5,084 nucleotides of DNA from assembly GCA_031284295.1 (NCBI GenBank), contig JAITAE010000096.1, positions 1-5,084 on the forward strand. The letters run 5' to 3'. Under the pieces are notes generated by a model that searched no databases, had not been told where the DNA came from, and saw nothing but the letters and a program-made list of their open reading frames with translations. The DNA comes from Spirochaetaceae bacterium (GTDB lineage Bacteria > Spirochaetota > Spirochaetia > Treponematales > Breznakiellaceae). A program made the position numbers and the translations under genes. Shown one piece after another: positions 1 through 5,084 of this stretch. Numbering within the stretch: position 1 is the stretch's first letter; each line of letters begins with the position of its first letter.

Positions 1-1932
1 TCAGCCTATGATTTTTAGGAATTCATCCTCGCCTATGACCGGCACTCCGAATTTTACGGCATTCTTGTTTTTTGACGAGCCGCTTTCCGGCTTGTTCGTT
101 ACCAGGTACGAGAGCGACCGCGTTACGGCCTGTTTTACCACCCCGCCCAGTTCCTTCACCCTGGTTTCCGCCGCGCCGCGCTTAATCGTATTCAGTTCTC
201 CTGTAAAGCAGAAGGATTTTCCGGCCAGCGGGAGCTGTACGGCGCTTGCCAACTTGATGAACCCGGTTTTTAGCACGGCGTCCATGTCGTCAGCCGTTTC
301 TTTCAGGCCCTCGACTATGGTACGCGCGGTGATTTCACCGGTACGAAAGACGCTGGAAAGGTCCTCAACGCTCGCCGCCCGCAGCTTTTCAAGACTGTTG
401 TAACCCGCCGTAATGATATTTTCCATCGTCAGGCTGCCTATACCCTCAATGTCAAAGCCCGCGATAAAGTCCGCAAGGGATAATGTGCGCGGAGAACGGA
501 TATTGTGTATCAATTTTGACGCCGAAAGCTCGCCCATCCGTTCAAAAGCGGCCAATTCCTGTACTCCCAGCGTATAAAGATCGGCGGCGCGCTTGATGCG
601 CCCCTTGTTAAACAACTGCTCCAGCGTCTTATTACCGGCCTCGCGTATGTCCAGCACGTCTACCCATTTCTTTATGCGGTGCAGCAGCCGTTTTGAGCAG
701 GCCGTGTTGGGGCAGTACAGCCTTGTGCCCGCGTCAACCAGCGCCGCGCCGCAGGTTCCGCAGACTGAGGGAATAACTACCGGCGGGAGACGCGCGTCCG
801 CGTCGTTGAACAGCGGCGTACCGGGGTCCTCTGCCGCTTCGGCAGCCTGACCGTTCATGTAGTCCGCCCTGCCTTCGATTTTGGGTATTATCTCGCCCCG
901 CTTTACGACAATCACCGTGGAACCCAGCCGCAGTCTCATACCGCGTATCATGTCCGGGTTGCAAAGGTTGGCCCGTTTTACCGTCGTGCCGGCGAGACGC
1001 ACCGGGTCTATTATCCCGATAGGTGTGTATGTCGAGCCTGATTCGCTCCATTCCACCTGCCGCAATACGCTTAGCGCCTGCTCAAGCTCAAATTTGAACG
1101 CGATCTGACGCTCCGGGCGGGCGCGGCGCAGGTCCTCCATGTCCGTCTTGTCGTCTTTTACGACGAGGCCGTCTATGTCAAAGGGCAGACTCATACGCTT
1201 TTCCGCCACCAGGGCCCTGTAACGTATCACGTCCTCCACCTCCGTGAGCGCTACCGTTTCGCTTACGGTAAAGCCCCGCTCACGAAGCCAGGCCATCTTT
1301 TCGGTTTCGGCGGCAAAGTAAGAGTCGTCGCCGCTCGTGGAAACATCGTAGGCGATCAGCATAAGGTCCTCGCAGCCCTGCCCGTCCTTCTTGCGCATCA
1401 GACCGTTTGCCGCGTTACGGCAGTTTGCCTTGTCCGGGTACTTTGTCCGCCACACTTCATGGGACATCAGCACCTCGCCCCGCACTCCGCCGCTCCAGTC
1501 CGTCTTCAGATCGCATACGACGCCCTTCATCTTGCGGGCGTTCGCGCTTATATCGTCGCCGATCACGCCGTCCCCCCGTGTCAGCGCCCTTGCAAGCCGT
1601 CCGTTTTTATACTGAAGCTCCAGGCTTGCACCGTCCAGCTTGTACTGCACGATAAATAGCGGGAGCGCCAGCTTACCGGCCCATTCACGAAATTCGGACG
1701 CGTTTGCCGCCTTCTCCTGGCTGCCCATCGGTATCAGGTGCCGTTCCTTCGCAAAGCCGTCCGCGCTGTCGGCGCCTACGCGTGTGATTACCGGATTGTC
1801 CGGCGCAAGACGCTTCAATTCGTCCCAGAGCGCGTCGAATTCCGCGTCCGCTATCTCGGCCTCACCATTGTAGTAAGAAGCCTGGTATCCGCTTATCAGC
1901 CTTTCCAGCTCCGCTATACGAGAATCATCCAT
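1..1932 (-). CDS. ligA: NAD+-dependent DNA ligase (LigA family, divergent)
   Basis: This enzyme seals 3'-OH/5'-phosphate nicks in DNA during replication and repair, using NAD+ to form a ligase-AMP intermediate. The 643-residue protein is complete and close to the usual length of about 670. In order it shows: an N-terminal Ia-like region (residues 1-60, with IADAEFDAL near 27-35); a nucleotidyltransferase core with KLDG at 98-101 (K98 is the AMP-accepting lysine), TRGDG 118-122, RGEV 151-154, RNAANGLMR 172-180, DIDGLVVK 252-259 and FKFE 279-282; an OB fold (about 290-380); a four-cysteine zinc finger (C391, C394, C407, C412); helix-hairpin-helix repeats (about 425-555); and a BRCT domain (about 565-643). 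The start is supported by AGGAGG eight bases upstream. Oddities: Q96 stands where most LigA proteins have Glu (ELKLDG), Phe32 replaces the Ia-region Tyr, Tyr replaces the Ia His, and PMGSQEKA replaces the usual PMLSLDNAF. It could therefore be a second, specialised NAD+ ligase rather than the housekeeping one. The family call is firm; the paralogue status is open. Confidence 0.96.
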   Translation of the reverse strand: MDDSRIAELERLISGYQASYYNGEAEIADAEFDALWDELKRLAPDNPVITRVGADSADGFAKERHLIPMGSQEKAANASEFREWAGKLALPLFIVQYKLDGASLELQYKNGRLARALTRGDGVIGDDISANARKMKGVVCDLKTDWSGGVRGEVLMSHEVWRTKYPDKANCRNAANGLMRKKDGQGCEDLMLIAYDVSTSGDDSYFAAETEKMAWLRERGFTVSETVALTEVEDVIRYRALVAEKRMSLPFDIDGLVVKDDKTDMEDLRRARPERQIAFKFELEQALSVLRQVEWSESGSTYTPIGIIDPVRLAGTTVKRANLCNPDMIRGMRLRLGSTVIVVKRGEIIPKIEGRADYMNGQAAEAAEDPGTPLFNDADARLPPVVIPSVCGTCGAALVDAGTRLYCPNTACSKRLLHRIKKWVDVLDIREAGNKTLEQLFNKGRIKRAADLYTLGVQELAAFERMGELSASKLIHNIRSPRTLSLADFIAGFDIEGIGSLTMENIITAGYNSLEKLRAASVEDLSSVFRTGEITARTIVEGLKETADDMDAVLKTGFIKLASAVQLPLAGKSFCFTGELNTIKRGAAETRVKELGGVVKQAVTRSLSYLVTNKPESGSSKNKNAVKFGVPVIGEDEFLKIIG

Positions 1933-1940
1933 TGTTTCCC

Positions 1941-1946
1941 CCTCCT
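1941..1946 (-). promoter_or_regulatory. Ribosome binding site of the ligase gene
   Basis: Read on the minus strand this is AGGAGG, followed by GGG, with eight bases to the ATG. It is a full-strength Shine-Dalgarno match and fixes the start codon at 1932. I could not find a convincing promoter for this gene upstream of it. Confidence 0.85.
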
Positions 1947-1974
1947 ACCGTATAAAGGGCGGCGGGATGTTTCC

Positions 1975-1991
1975 GTTTGAGCGCGTCAAAC
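1975..1991. repeat. Short inverted repeat in the divergent intergenic region
   Basis: GTTTGA and TCAAAC flank a five-base GCGCG centre, a perfect 6+5+6 inverted repeat. It lies between the ligase start and the -35 box of the metF promoter. It could be an operator or a small hairpin in the ligase leader. The function is unknown and chance occurrence is possible. Confidence 0.4.
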
Positions 1992-2000
1992 CGCCGGCGC
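1987..2000 (+). repeat. 14-base GC-rich motif, copy 1
   Basis: CAAACCGCCGGCGC here recurs exactly, in inverted orientation, at 4920-4933 inside the hairpin after fhs. Nearby sequence is also alike: TTTCCGTTTGAGCG at 1970-1983 resembles TTGCCGTTTAAGCG at 4931-4944. This suggests a small dispersed intergenic repeat of which this copy is degenerate. Confidence 0.45.
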
Positions 2001-2017
2001 GGGGATAATTTTTTTTG

Positions 2018-2047
2018 TTGACAGTTTCATCATCCACCGCTTATACT
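2018..2047 (+). promoter_or_regulatory. Sigma-70/sigma-A type promoter for metF (and probably fhs)
   Basis: A perfect -35 box TTGACA (2018-2023) is followed after 18 bases by TATACT (2042-2047), one mismatch from the -10 consensus. A run of T lies just before the -35 box. Transcription would start near 2054, giving a metF leader of about 48 bases. No other promoter of similar quality is seen before fhs, so this one probably drives both genes. Confidence 0.75.
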
Positions 2048-2055
2048 GTATAAAA

Positions 2056-2069
2056 CCTAATATATTAGG
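2056..2069. promoter_or_regulatory. Perfect 14-bp palindrome at the metF transcription start, possible operator
   Basis: CCTAATATATTAGG equals its own reverse complement over all 14 bases. It begins nine bases after the -10 box, so it covers roughly +3 to +16 of the predicted transcript. That is a classic place for a repressor to block initiation or early elongation. The regulator is not in the window. As RNA, the palindrome would make only a weak AU-rich hairpin, which favours a DNA-binding role. The regulatory role is inferred. Confidence 0.5.
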
Positions 2070-2089
2070 AAAAGTACTAAAATGCAAAC

Positions 2090-2094
2090 GGAGG
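2090..2094 (+). promoter_or_regulatory. Ribosome binding site of metF
   Basis: GGAGG with seven bases to the ATG at 2102. It decides in favour of this start over the in-frame ATG ten codons later (2132). Confidence 0.85.
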
Positions 2095-2101
2095 CATAAA
2101 G

Positions 2102-3022
2102 ATGAAAATCCCTGAAATCCTTAAAAAAAGGATGAGCTTTTCTTTCGAGGTATTCCCCCCAAAAGAAGACGATGGAGTTCCCAAGCTACAGAAAGAGCTT
2201 GACGAACTGTTTAAATTCAACCCAGACTTCATAAGCTGCACATATGGGGCAGGCGGAACGAATGTGGGCAAGAGCCAGGAAATCTGCAAGTACATAAGTG
2301 ACCGCAAAGTCACATGTATGACGCATTTCACCTGTATCGGTACCTCAAAAGAGAGGATACTGAAAGAGCTTAACGAGTATCTGGGTATAGGACTTCAGAA
2401 TGTGCTCGCTATGCGCGGGGACTTCCCGAAAGACCCGGCGACCGGCAAATTCGCTACCACCACGGGCGGCGCGTTCAGCAACGCGAACCAGCTCATTGAA
2501 TTTATCAAGGCAAATTTCGGCGACAAATACGCTATCGCCGCAGCCGGCGACCCCGAAGTCCACATTTTGGCCGTCAGCCCCGAATCGGACATCGCGTTCA
2601 TCCGCGCAAAGCAGGACGCGGGCGCGGAATTCATAATGTGCCAGCTCTGCCACGACATAGATGAGTACGAGCGCTGGGTAGCCAAATGCCGCAAGGCCGG
2701 TATCACGATACCGTTTATAATGGGACTCATGCCGGTTCTCGCCCGCGACCCGATCATCAACATGACCGTGTCCAACGGCTGCGCCGTCCCGAAAGAACTC
2801 GCCGCCATCATCGGCAAGTACACGCCGCCTCGCGGCTCCGCGGAAAACGTGGTCAAAGAGTACGCCGCCGACTTCAAAAAGGCCGGTATGGAGTACACCG
2901 TAAAATCACTGTGGCGCTACATGAACACCGACTTGCAGGGCATACACCTGTACGCGCTCAACAGGGCGGTTGATGTCGGCCAGATCGTACTGGATTCGGG
3001 TATCCGCAGAAGGAACGGCTAA
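2102..3022 (+). CDS. metF: 5,10-methylenetetrahydrofolate reductase
   Basis: A cytoplasmic flavoenzyme that reduces 5,10-methylene-THF to 5-methyl-THF, the methyl donor for methionine synthesis and, in acetogens, for the carbonyl branch. The 306-residue protein is a complete single TIM-barrel of bacterial length, without the regulatory domain of eukaryotic forms. Visible motifs: SFEVFPP 13-19 with the catalytic-type Glu16; TYGA 47-50; THFTC 74-78 (His75); MRGDFP 104-109 with Asp107 at the FAD/folate site; DPEVH 150-154; D163 and K170 matching flavin contacts; Q181; MGLMPV 207-212; and the C-terminal HLYALNRA 282-289. Compared with E. coli MetF, the segment TQFFFD reads CQLCHD (180-185), and the flavin-contacting Tyr before PEVH is Asp150. 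These are substitutions, not losses of the catalytic core. The stop is followed by a structured spacer and fhs, also a folate one-carbon gene. The reductant (NADH, NADPH, or ferredoxin through a partner such as MetV) cannot be read from this gene alone. Confidence 0.94.
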   Translation: MKIPEILKKRMSFSFEVFPPKEDDGVPKLQKELDELFKFNPDFISCTYGAGGTNVGKSQEICKYISDRKVTCMTHFTCIGTSKERILKELNEYLGIGLQNVLAMRGDFPKDPATGKFATTTGGAFSNANQLIEFIKANFGDKYAIAAAGDPEVHILAVSPESDIAFIRAKQDAGAEFIMCQLCHDIDEYERWVAKCRKAGITIPFIMGLMPVLARDPIINMTVSNGCAVPKELAAIIGKYTPPRGSAENVVKEYAADFKKAGMEYTVKSLWRYMNTDLQGIHLYALNRAVDVGQIVLDSGIRRRNG

Positions 3023-3030
3023 TTATTTTT

Positions 3031-3108
3031 GAGGGGGCGGGGGGAAGTCTCCCCCCTACGGCGCGCGTTGCCGCGCCGTACCCCCCTCTCCTAGGGGCGC
3101 TGCCCCTA
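3031..3108 (+). other. GC-rich multi-hairpin element between metF and fhs
   Basis: Four helices can be drawn. GAGGGGG (3031-3037) pairs with CCCCCTC (3082-3088) as an outer stem. It encloses GGGGGGA/TCCCCCC (3039-3045 with 3050-3056, loop of four) and TACGGCGCG/CGCGCCGTA (3057-3065 with 3072-3080, loop of six), which gives a three-way junction. A separate hairpin TAGGGGC/GCCCCTA (3092-3098 with 3102-3108, loop of three) follows. A TTTTGTTTT run (3118-3126) comes ten bases later, so weak termination or attenuation is possible. The composition is unlike the flanking genes and resembles dispersed palindromic intergenic repeats. It does not match the THF riboswitch consensus I know. The pairing is seen in the sequence; the role is unknown. 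Confidence 0.6.
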
Positions 3109-3126
3109 AAACCCCGCTTTTGTTTT

Positions 3127-3132
3127 AAGGAG
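3127..3132 (+). promoter_or_regulatory. Ribosome binding site of fhs, with possible anti-SD at 3087-3092
   Basis: AAGGAG with seven bases to the ATG at 3140. AGGAGA (3128-3133) is exactly complementary to TCTCCT (3087-3092), which lies at the junction between the three-way element and the last hairpin. The site could therefore be masked in one fold of the spacer. The masking is an inference. Confidence 0.8.
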
Positions 3133-3139
3133 AAACACT

Positions 3140-4873
3140 ATGGCAAAAGGTTCAGACGCAGTTAAAAAATTTATCGGTTCCGATATCGAAATCGCCCAGG
3201 CCGTATACCCTGAGCACGCTTACGATATTACGGAAATAGCTAAAAAACTCGATATTCCAGAAAAATACATCGAGCACTTCGGACGCTACAAGGCAAAGAT
3301 AGACTACAACTATCTTAACAACGAGTTAAAAAACAAGCCGGACGGCAAACTGATTCTCGTTACAGCCATCACACCCACACCGGCGGGCGAAGGCAAGACG
3401 ACCACAACGGTCGGCGTTTCCGACGGTCTTGCAAAGATAGGCAAGAAAGTCGTAGTAGCACTCCGCGAGCCGTCCTTGGGGCCGGTTTTCGGCGTAAAAG
3501 GCGGCGCGGCGGGCGGCGGCTGGGCACAGGTCATCCCGATGGAAGACATCAACCTGCACTTTACCGGCGACTTCCACGCAATCGGCGCGGCAAACAACCT
3601 GCTCGCCGCTATGATAGACAATCACATCTACCAGGGTAACAAATGCAACATCGACCCGCGCAAAATTATCTGGCACCGTTGCGTCGACATGAACGACAGG
3701 CAACTCCGTTTCATCGTTGACGGGTTGGGCGGCAAAGCAAATGGCGCGTCCCGTGAAGACTGGTTCGACATCACCGTCGCGTCCGAGGTTATGGCTATAC
3801 TCTGCCTTTCCAGGGACATCGACGACCTCAAGGCTCGTCTTGGCCGCATCATCGTGGGCTATACCTACGGCAAGCAGTCGGACGGCAGTGAAAAACCGGT
3901 AACCGCGGCTCAGATCAACGCGCAAGGCGCTATGGCGGCCCTGTTAAAAGACACCCTCAAGCCGAACCTGGTGCAGACTCTCGAAGGTACGCCTGCCTTT
4001 ATTCACGGCGGCCCCTTCGCCAACATCGCGCACGGTTGTAACTCCATCATGGCTACCAAGCTGGCTCTCAAGCTGGGCGACTATGTCGTTACGGAAGGCG
4101 GTTTCGGCGCGGACCTTGGCGCGGAAAAATTCCTCGACATCAAATGCCGTTTCGCGGGGCTCAAACCCAACGCGGTTGTTATCGTCGCGACTGTCCGGGC
4201 GCTCAAGCATCACGGCGGCGTTGCGAAGGCCGATCTTGGCAAGGAAAACCTTGACGCGCTCAAGAAAGGCTTGCCGAACCTGCTCCAGCACATCGAAAAC
4301 ATTACGACCGTGTTCAACCTGCCGGCCGTTGTCGCGATTAACGCATTCCCGACAGATACCAAGGCCGAGCTTGATCTTGTTGAAAAGATGGCCAAAGAAA
4401 AAGGCGCCAATGTCGTGCTTTCCGAAGTATGGGCAAAGGGCGGTGAAGGCGGCAAAAAGCTGGCCGAGGAAGTCGTTCGTTTGGCGGAACAGCCGAACAA
4501 GTTTACGTTCAGCTACGACGAAAAAGCCTCTATCAAAGACAAAATCGAAGCGATCGCCAAAAAGATTTACCACGCCGATAACATAAACATCCTGCCCAAC
4601 GCCCAGAAGCAGATTCAACAACTCGAAAAACTTGGGATGGACAAGGTGCCGATATGCATGGCCAAAACGCAGTACAGCTTTTCTGACGATCAGACGTTGC
4701 GCGGCGCGCCGAAAGGCTGGACATTGACCGTTCGTAACATCAAGATTTCAGCCGGCGCGGGCTTTATCGTCGCGCTTACCGGTGAAATCATGACGATGCC
4801 GGGCCTGCCGCCTGTACCGTCCGCCGAGAAGATCGACGTTGACAATACCGGCAAGATTTCCGGCCTGTTCTAG
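3140..4873 (+). CDS. fhs: Formate-tetrahydrofolate ligase (10-formyl-THF synthetase)
   Basis: It joins formate to THF using ATP through a formyl-phosphate intermediate, making 10-formyl-THF. This is the entry step of the methyl branch of the Wood-Ljungdahl pathway and a general way to feed formate into one-carbon metabolism. The 577-residue protein is complete. It shows the P-loop [13 protein letters not shown] (78-90, Lys86), [10 protein letters not shown] (109-118, Arg109 matching the formyl-phosphate-binding Arg of the Moorella enzyme), GGAAGGG (121-127), [14 protein letters not shown] (289-302), [13 protein letters not shown] (319-331), INAFPTDT (400-407) and [11 protein letters not shown] (428-438). 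Phe403 and Trp431 match the folate-stacking pair. It ends with [16 protein letters not shown] (553-568). The protein is about 20 residues longer than typical members. About 12 extra residues precede the usual SDIEIAQ start, and about seven lie in a loop near 243-252. A good ribosome binding site supports the long start. The gene follows metF by 117 bases and is probably in the same operon. The functional call is very secure. Confidence 0.98.
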   Translation: MAKGSDAVKKFIGSDIEIAQAVYPEHAYDITEIAKKLDIPEKYIEHFGRYKAKIDYNYLNNELKNKPDGKLILVTAITPTPAGEGKTTTTVGVSDGLAKIGKKVVVALREPSLGPVFGVKGGAAGGGWAQVIPMEDINLHFTGDFHAIGAANNLLAAMIDNHIYQGNKCNIDPRKIIWHRCVDMNDRQLRFIVDGLGGKANGASREDWFDITVASEVMAILCLSRDIDDLKARLGRIIVGYTYGKQSDGSEKPVTAAQINAQGAMAALLKDTLKPNLVQTLEGTPAFIHGGPFANIAHGCNSIMATKLALKLGDYVVTEGGFGADLGAEKFLDIKCRFAGLKPNAVVIVATVRALKHHGGVAKADLGKENLDALKKGLPNLLQHIENITTVFNLPAVVAINAFPTDTKAELDLVEKMAKEKGANVVLSEVWAKGGEGGKKLAEEVVRLAEQPNKFTFSYDEKASIKDKIEAIAKKIYHADNINILPNAQKQIQQLEKLGMDKVPICMAKTQYSFSDDQTLRGAPKGWTLTVRNIKISAGAGFIVALTGEIMTMPGLPPVPSAEKIDVDNTGKISGLF

Positions 4874-4875
4874 AC

Positions 4876-4942
4876 CTTAAACCGCCGGCGGTAACTGCCG
4901 CAAATGACAATGCGGCAAAGCGCCGGCGGTTTGCCGTTTAAG
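4876..4942 (+). terminator. Long GC-rich hairpin after fhs, probable terminator
   Basis: AAACCGCCGGCG (4879-4890) pairs perfectly over 12 bp with CGCCGGCGGTTT (4921-4932). Inside it, TGCCGCA (4896-4902) pairs with TGCGGCA (4911-4917) around an eight-base loop. CTTAAA (4876-4881) can also pair with TTTAAG (4937-4942). The structure starts three bases after the fhs stop. It lacks a proper T-run (only TTT follows the stem), so it may act as a 3'-end stabiliser or a partial terminator rather than a textbook intrinsic terminator. ACCGCCGGCGGT (4881-4892) is itself a palindrome. Confidence 0.65.
4920..4933 (-). repeat. 14-base GC-rich motif, copy 2 (inverted)
   Basis: The reverse complement reads CAAACCGCCGGCGC, identical to 1987-2000. 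It forms the right arm of the hairpin after fhs, with one extra base at each end. Confidence 0.45.
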
Positions 4943-5001
4943 CGGCGCCTCCCCAACTCCGTTCTATACTTGACCCATAAATTTTCCCCTTTCCGAAAAA
5001 C

Positions 5002-5020
5002 TATGATATTATGATATAAT
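5002..5020 (+). promoter_or_regulatory. Extended -10 promoter for the gene at the right edge
   Basis: TGATATAAT (5012-5020) is a perfect extended -10 element (TGN plus TATAAT). The best -35 at normal spacing, TTCCGA (4991-4996), is poor, which is typical of promoters that rely on the extended -10. The segment is a tandem direct repeat: TATGATAT occurs at 5002-5009 and again at 5010-5017. This creates a second, weaker extended -10 (TGATATTAT, 5004-5012). Transcription would start near 5027, leaving a very short leader. Confidence 0.65.
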
Positions 5021-5031
5021 GAACAAATACT

Positions 5032-5038
5032 AGGGAGG
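5032..5038 (+). promoter_or_regulatory. Ribosome binding site of the right-edge gene
   Basis: AGGGAGG lies five bases before the ATG at 5044. Spacing is a little short but the match is good, and together with the promoter just upstream it supports a real start. Confidence 0.65.
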
Positions 5039-5043
5039 GCATT

Positions 5044-5084
5044 ATGTCAGGAGGGGAAAGTTTCAATACGGCGGAAGAATTCGC
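5044..5084 (+). CDS. Start of an unidentified gene, cut by the window edge
   Basis: The open frame begins at ATG and runs to the end of the window, reading MSGGESFNTAEEFA (the last codon lacks one base). The start is supported by an upstream ribosome binding site and an extended -10 promoter. It has its own promoter and lies 170 bases after fhs, beyond the hairpin, so it is probably a separate transcription unit. Fourteen residues are too few to name a family: there is no signal peptide, membrane stretch or recognisable motif, and the residues suggest a soluble N-terminus. A second purine run (AGGAGGGG, 5049-5056) lies inside the frame, but no start codon is placed after it within the window. 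Confidence 0.6.
   Translation, partial: MSGGESFNTAEEF

Noticed and set aside
1948..1959. TATACG/TTTATA on the minus strand as a -10 box for the ligase gene
   Set aside because: Transcription would begin within the ribosome binding site, and there is no -35 box at a usable distance.
1984..1989. TTGACG on the minus strand as a -35 box for the ligase gene
   Set aside because: No -10-like sequence occurs 16-19 bases downstream; the region there is GC-rich.
2395..2898. Antisense 167-codon open frame within metF
   Set aside because: It is a shadow of metF, with no recognisable domain.
3031..3126. A THF riboswitch or CRISPR-type repeat between metF and fhs
   Set aside because: The known THF riboswitch core is not recognisable, and the hairpins differ from each other with no regularly spaced direct repeats.
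3944..4621. A 225-codon open frame antisense to fhs, and another of 199 codons at 3326-3925
   Set aside because: They lie wholly inside the highly conserved fhs gene on the opposite strand, match no family I know, and are explained by its GC-rich codon use.
4947..4953. GCCTCCC as an anti-SD for the right-edge gene (GGGAGG at 5033-5038)
   Set aside because: The predicted transcription start near 5027 lies downstream, so this segment would be absent from the mRNA unless fhs reads through.

Overview
The window is an ordinary chromosomal segment of a bacterium of middling-to-high GC content. It holds three complete genes and the first codons of a fourth. Strong purine-rich Shine-Dalgarno sites, all-ATG starts and a formate-activating one-carbon gene pair suggest an anaerobe of the Clostridia/Negativicutes or Synergistota kind. 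That placement is an inference from memory of protein style and cannot be settled from this sequence.

Layout. Positions 1-1932 (minus strand) carry a complete NAD+-dependent DNA ligase (LigA family) with several non-standard residues in its NAD+-binding region. A 169-bp divergent intergenic region follows (1933-2101). It holds the ligase ribosome binding site, a small inverted repeat, a good sigma-70/sigma-A type promoter facing right, and a perfect 14-bp palindrome just after that promoter. Next come metF (2102-3022, methylenetetrahydrofolate reductase) and fhs (3140-4873, formate-tetrahydrofolate ligase), both on the plus strand. The 117-bp gap between them is mostly a very GC-rich, multi-hairpin structured element. 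After fhs there is a long GC-rich hairpin (4876-4942), then an extended -10 promoter, a Shine-Dalgarno site and the first 14 codons of an unidentified gene that runs off the right edge. No gene-free stretch exceeds 300 bases.

How the genes work together. Fhs attaches formate to tetrahydrofolate at the cost of ATP, giving 10-formyl-THF. MetF reduces 5,10-methylene-THF to 5-methyl-THF. These are the first and last steps of the folate methyl branch used in acetogenesis, glycine/serine one-carbon turnover and methionine synthesis. The middle enzymes (FolD or FchA/MTHFD) are not in the window. The single promoter seen before metF suggests co-transcription of metF and fhs. The ligase reads away from them and has no visible functional link.

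I see no clear new biological system. The points most worth checking are the structured metF-fhs spacer, which can pair with the fhs ribosome binding site; the palindrome at the metF transcription start; and the divergent nucleotide-binding residues of the ligase.
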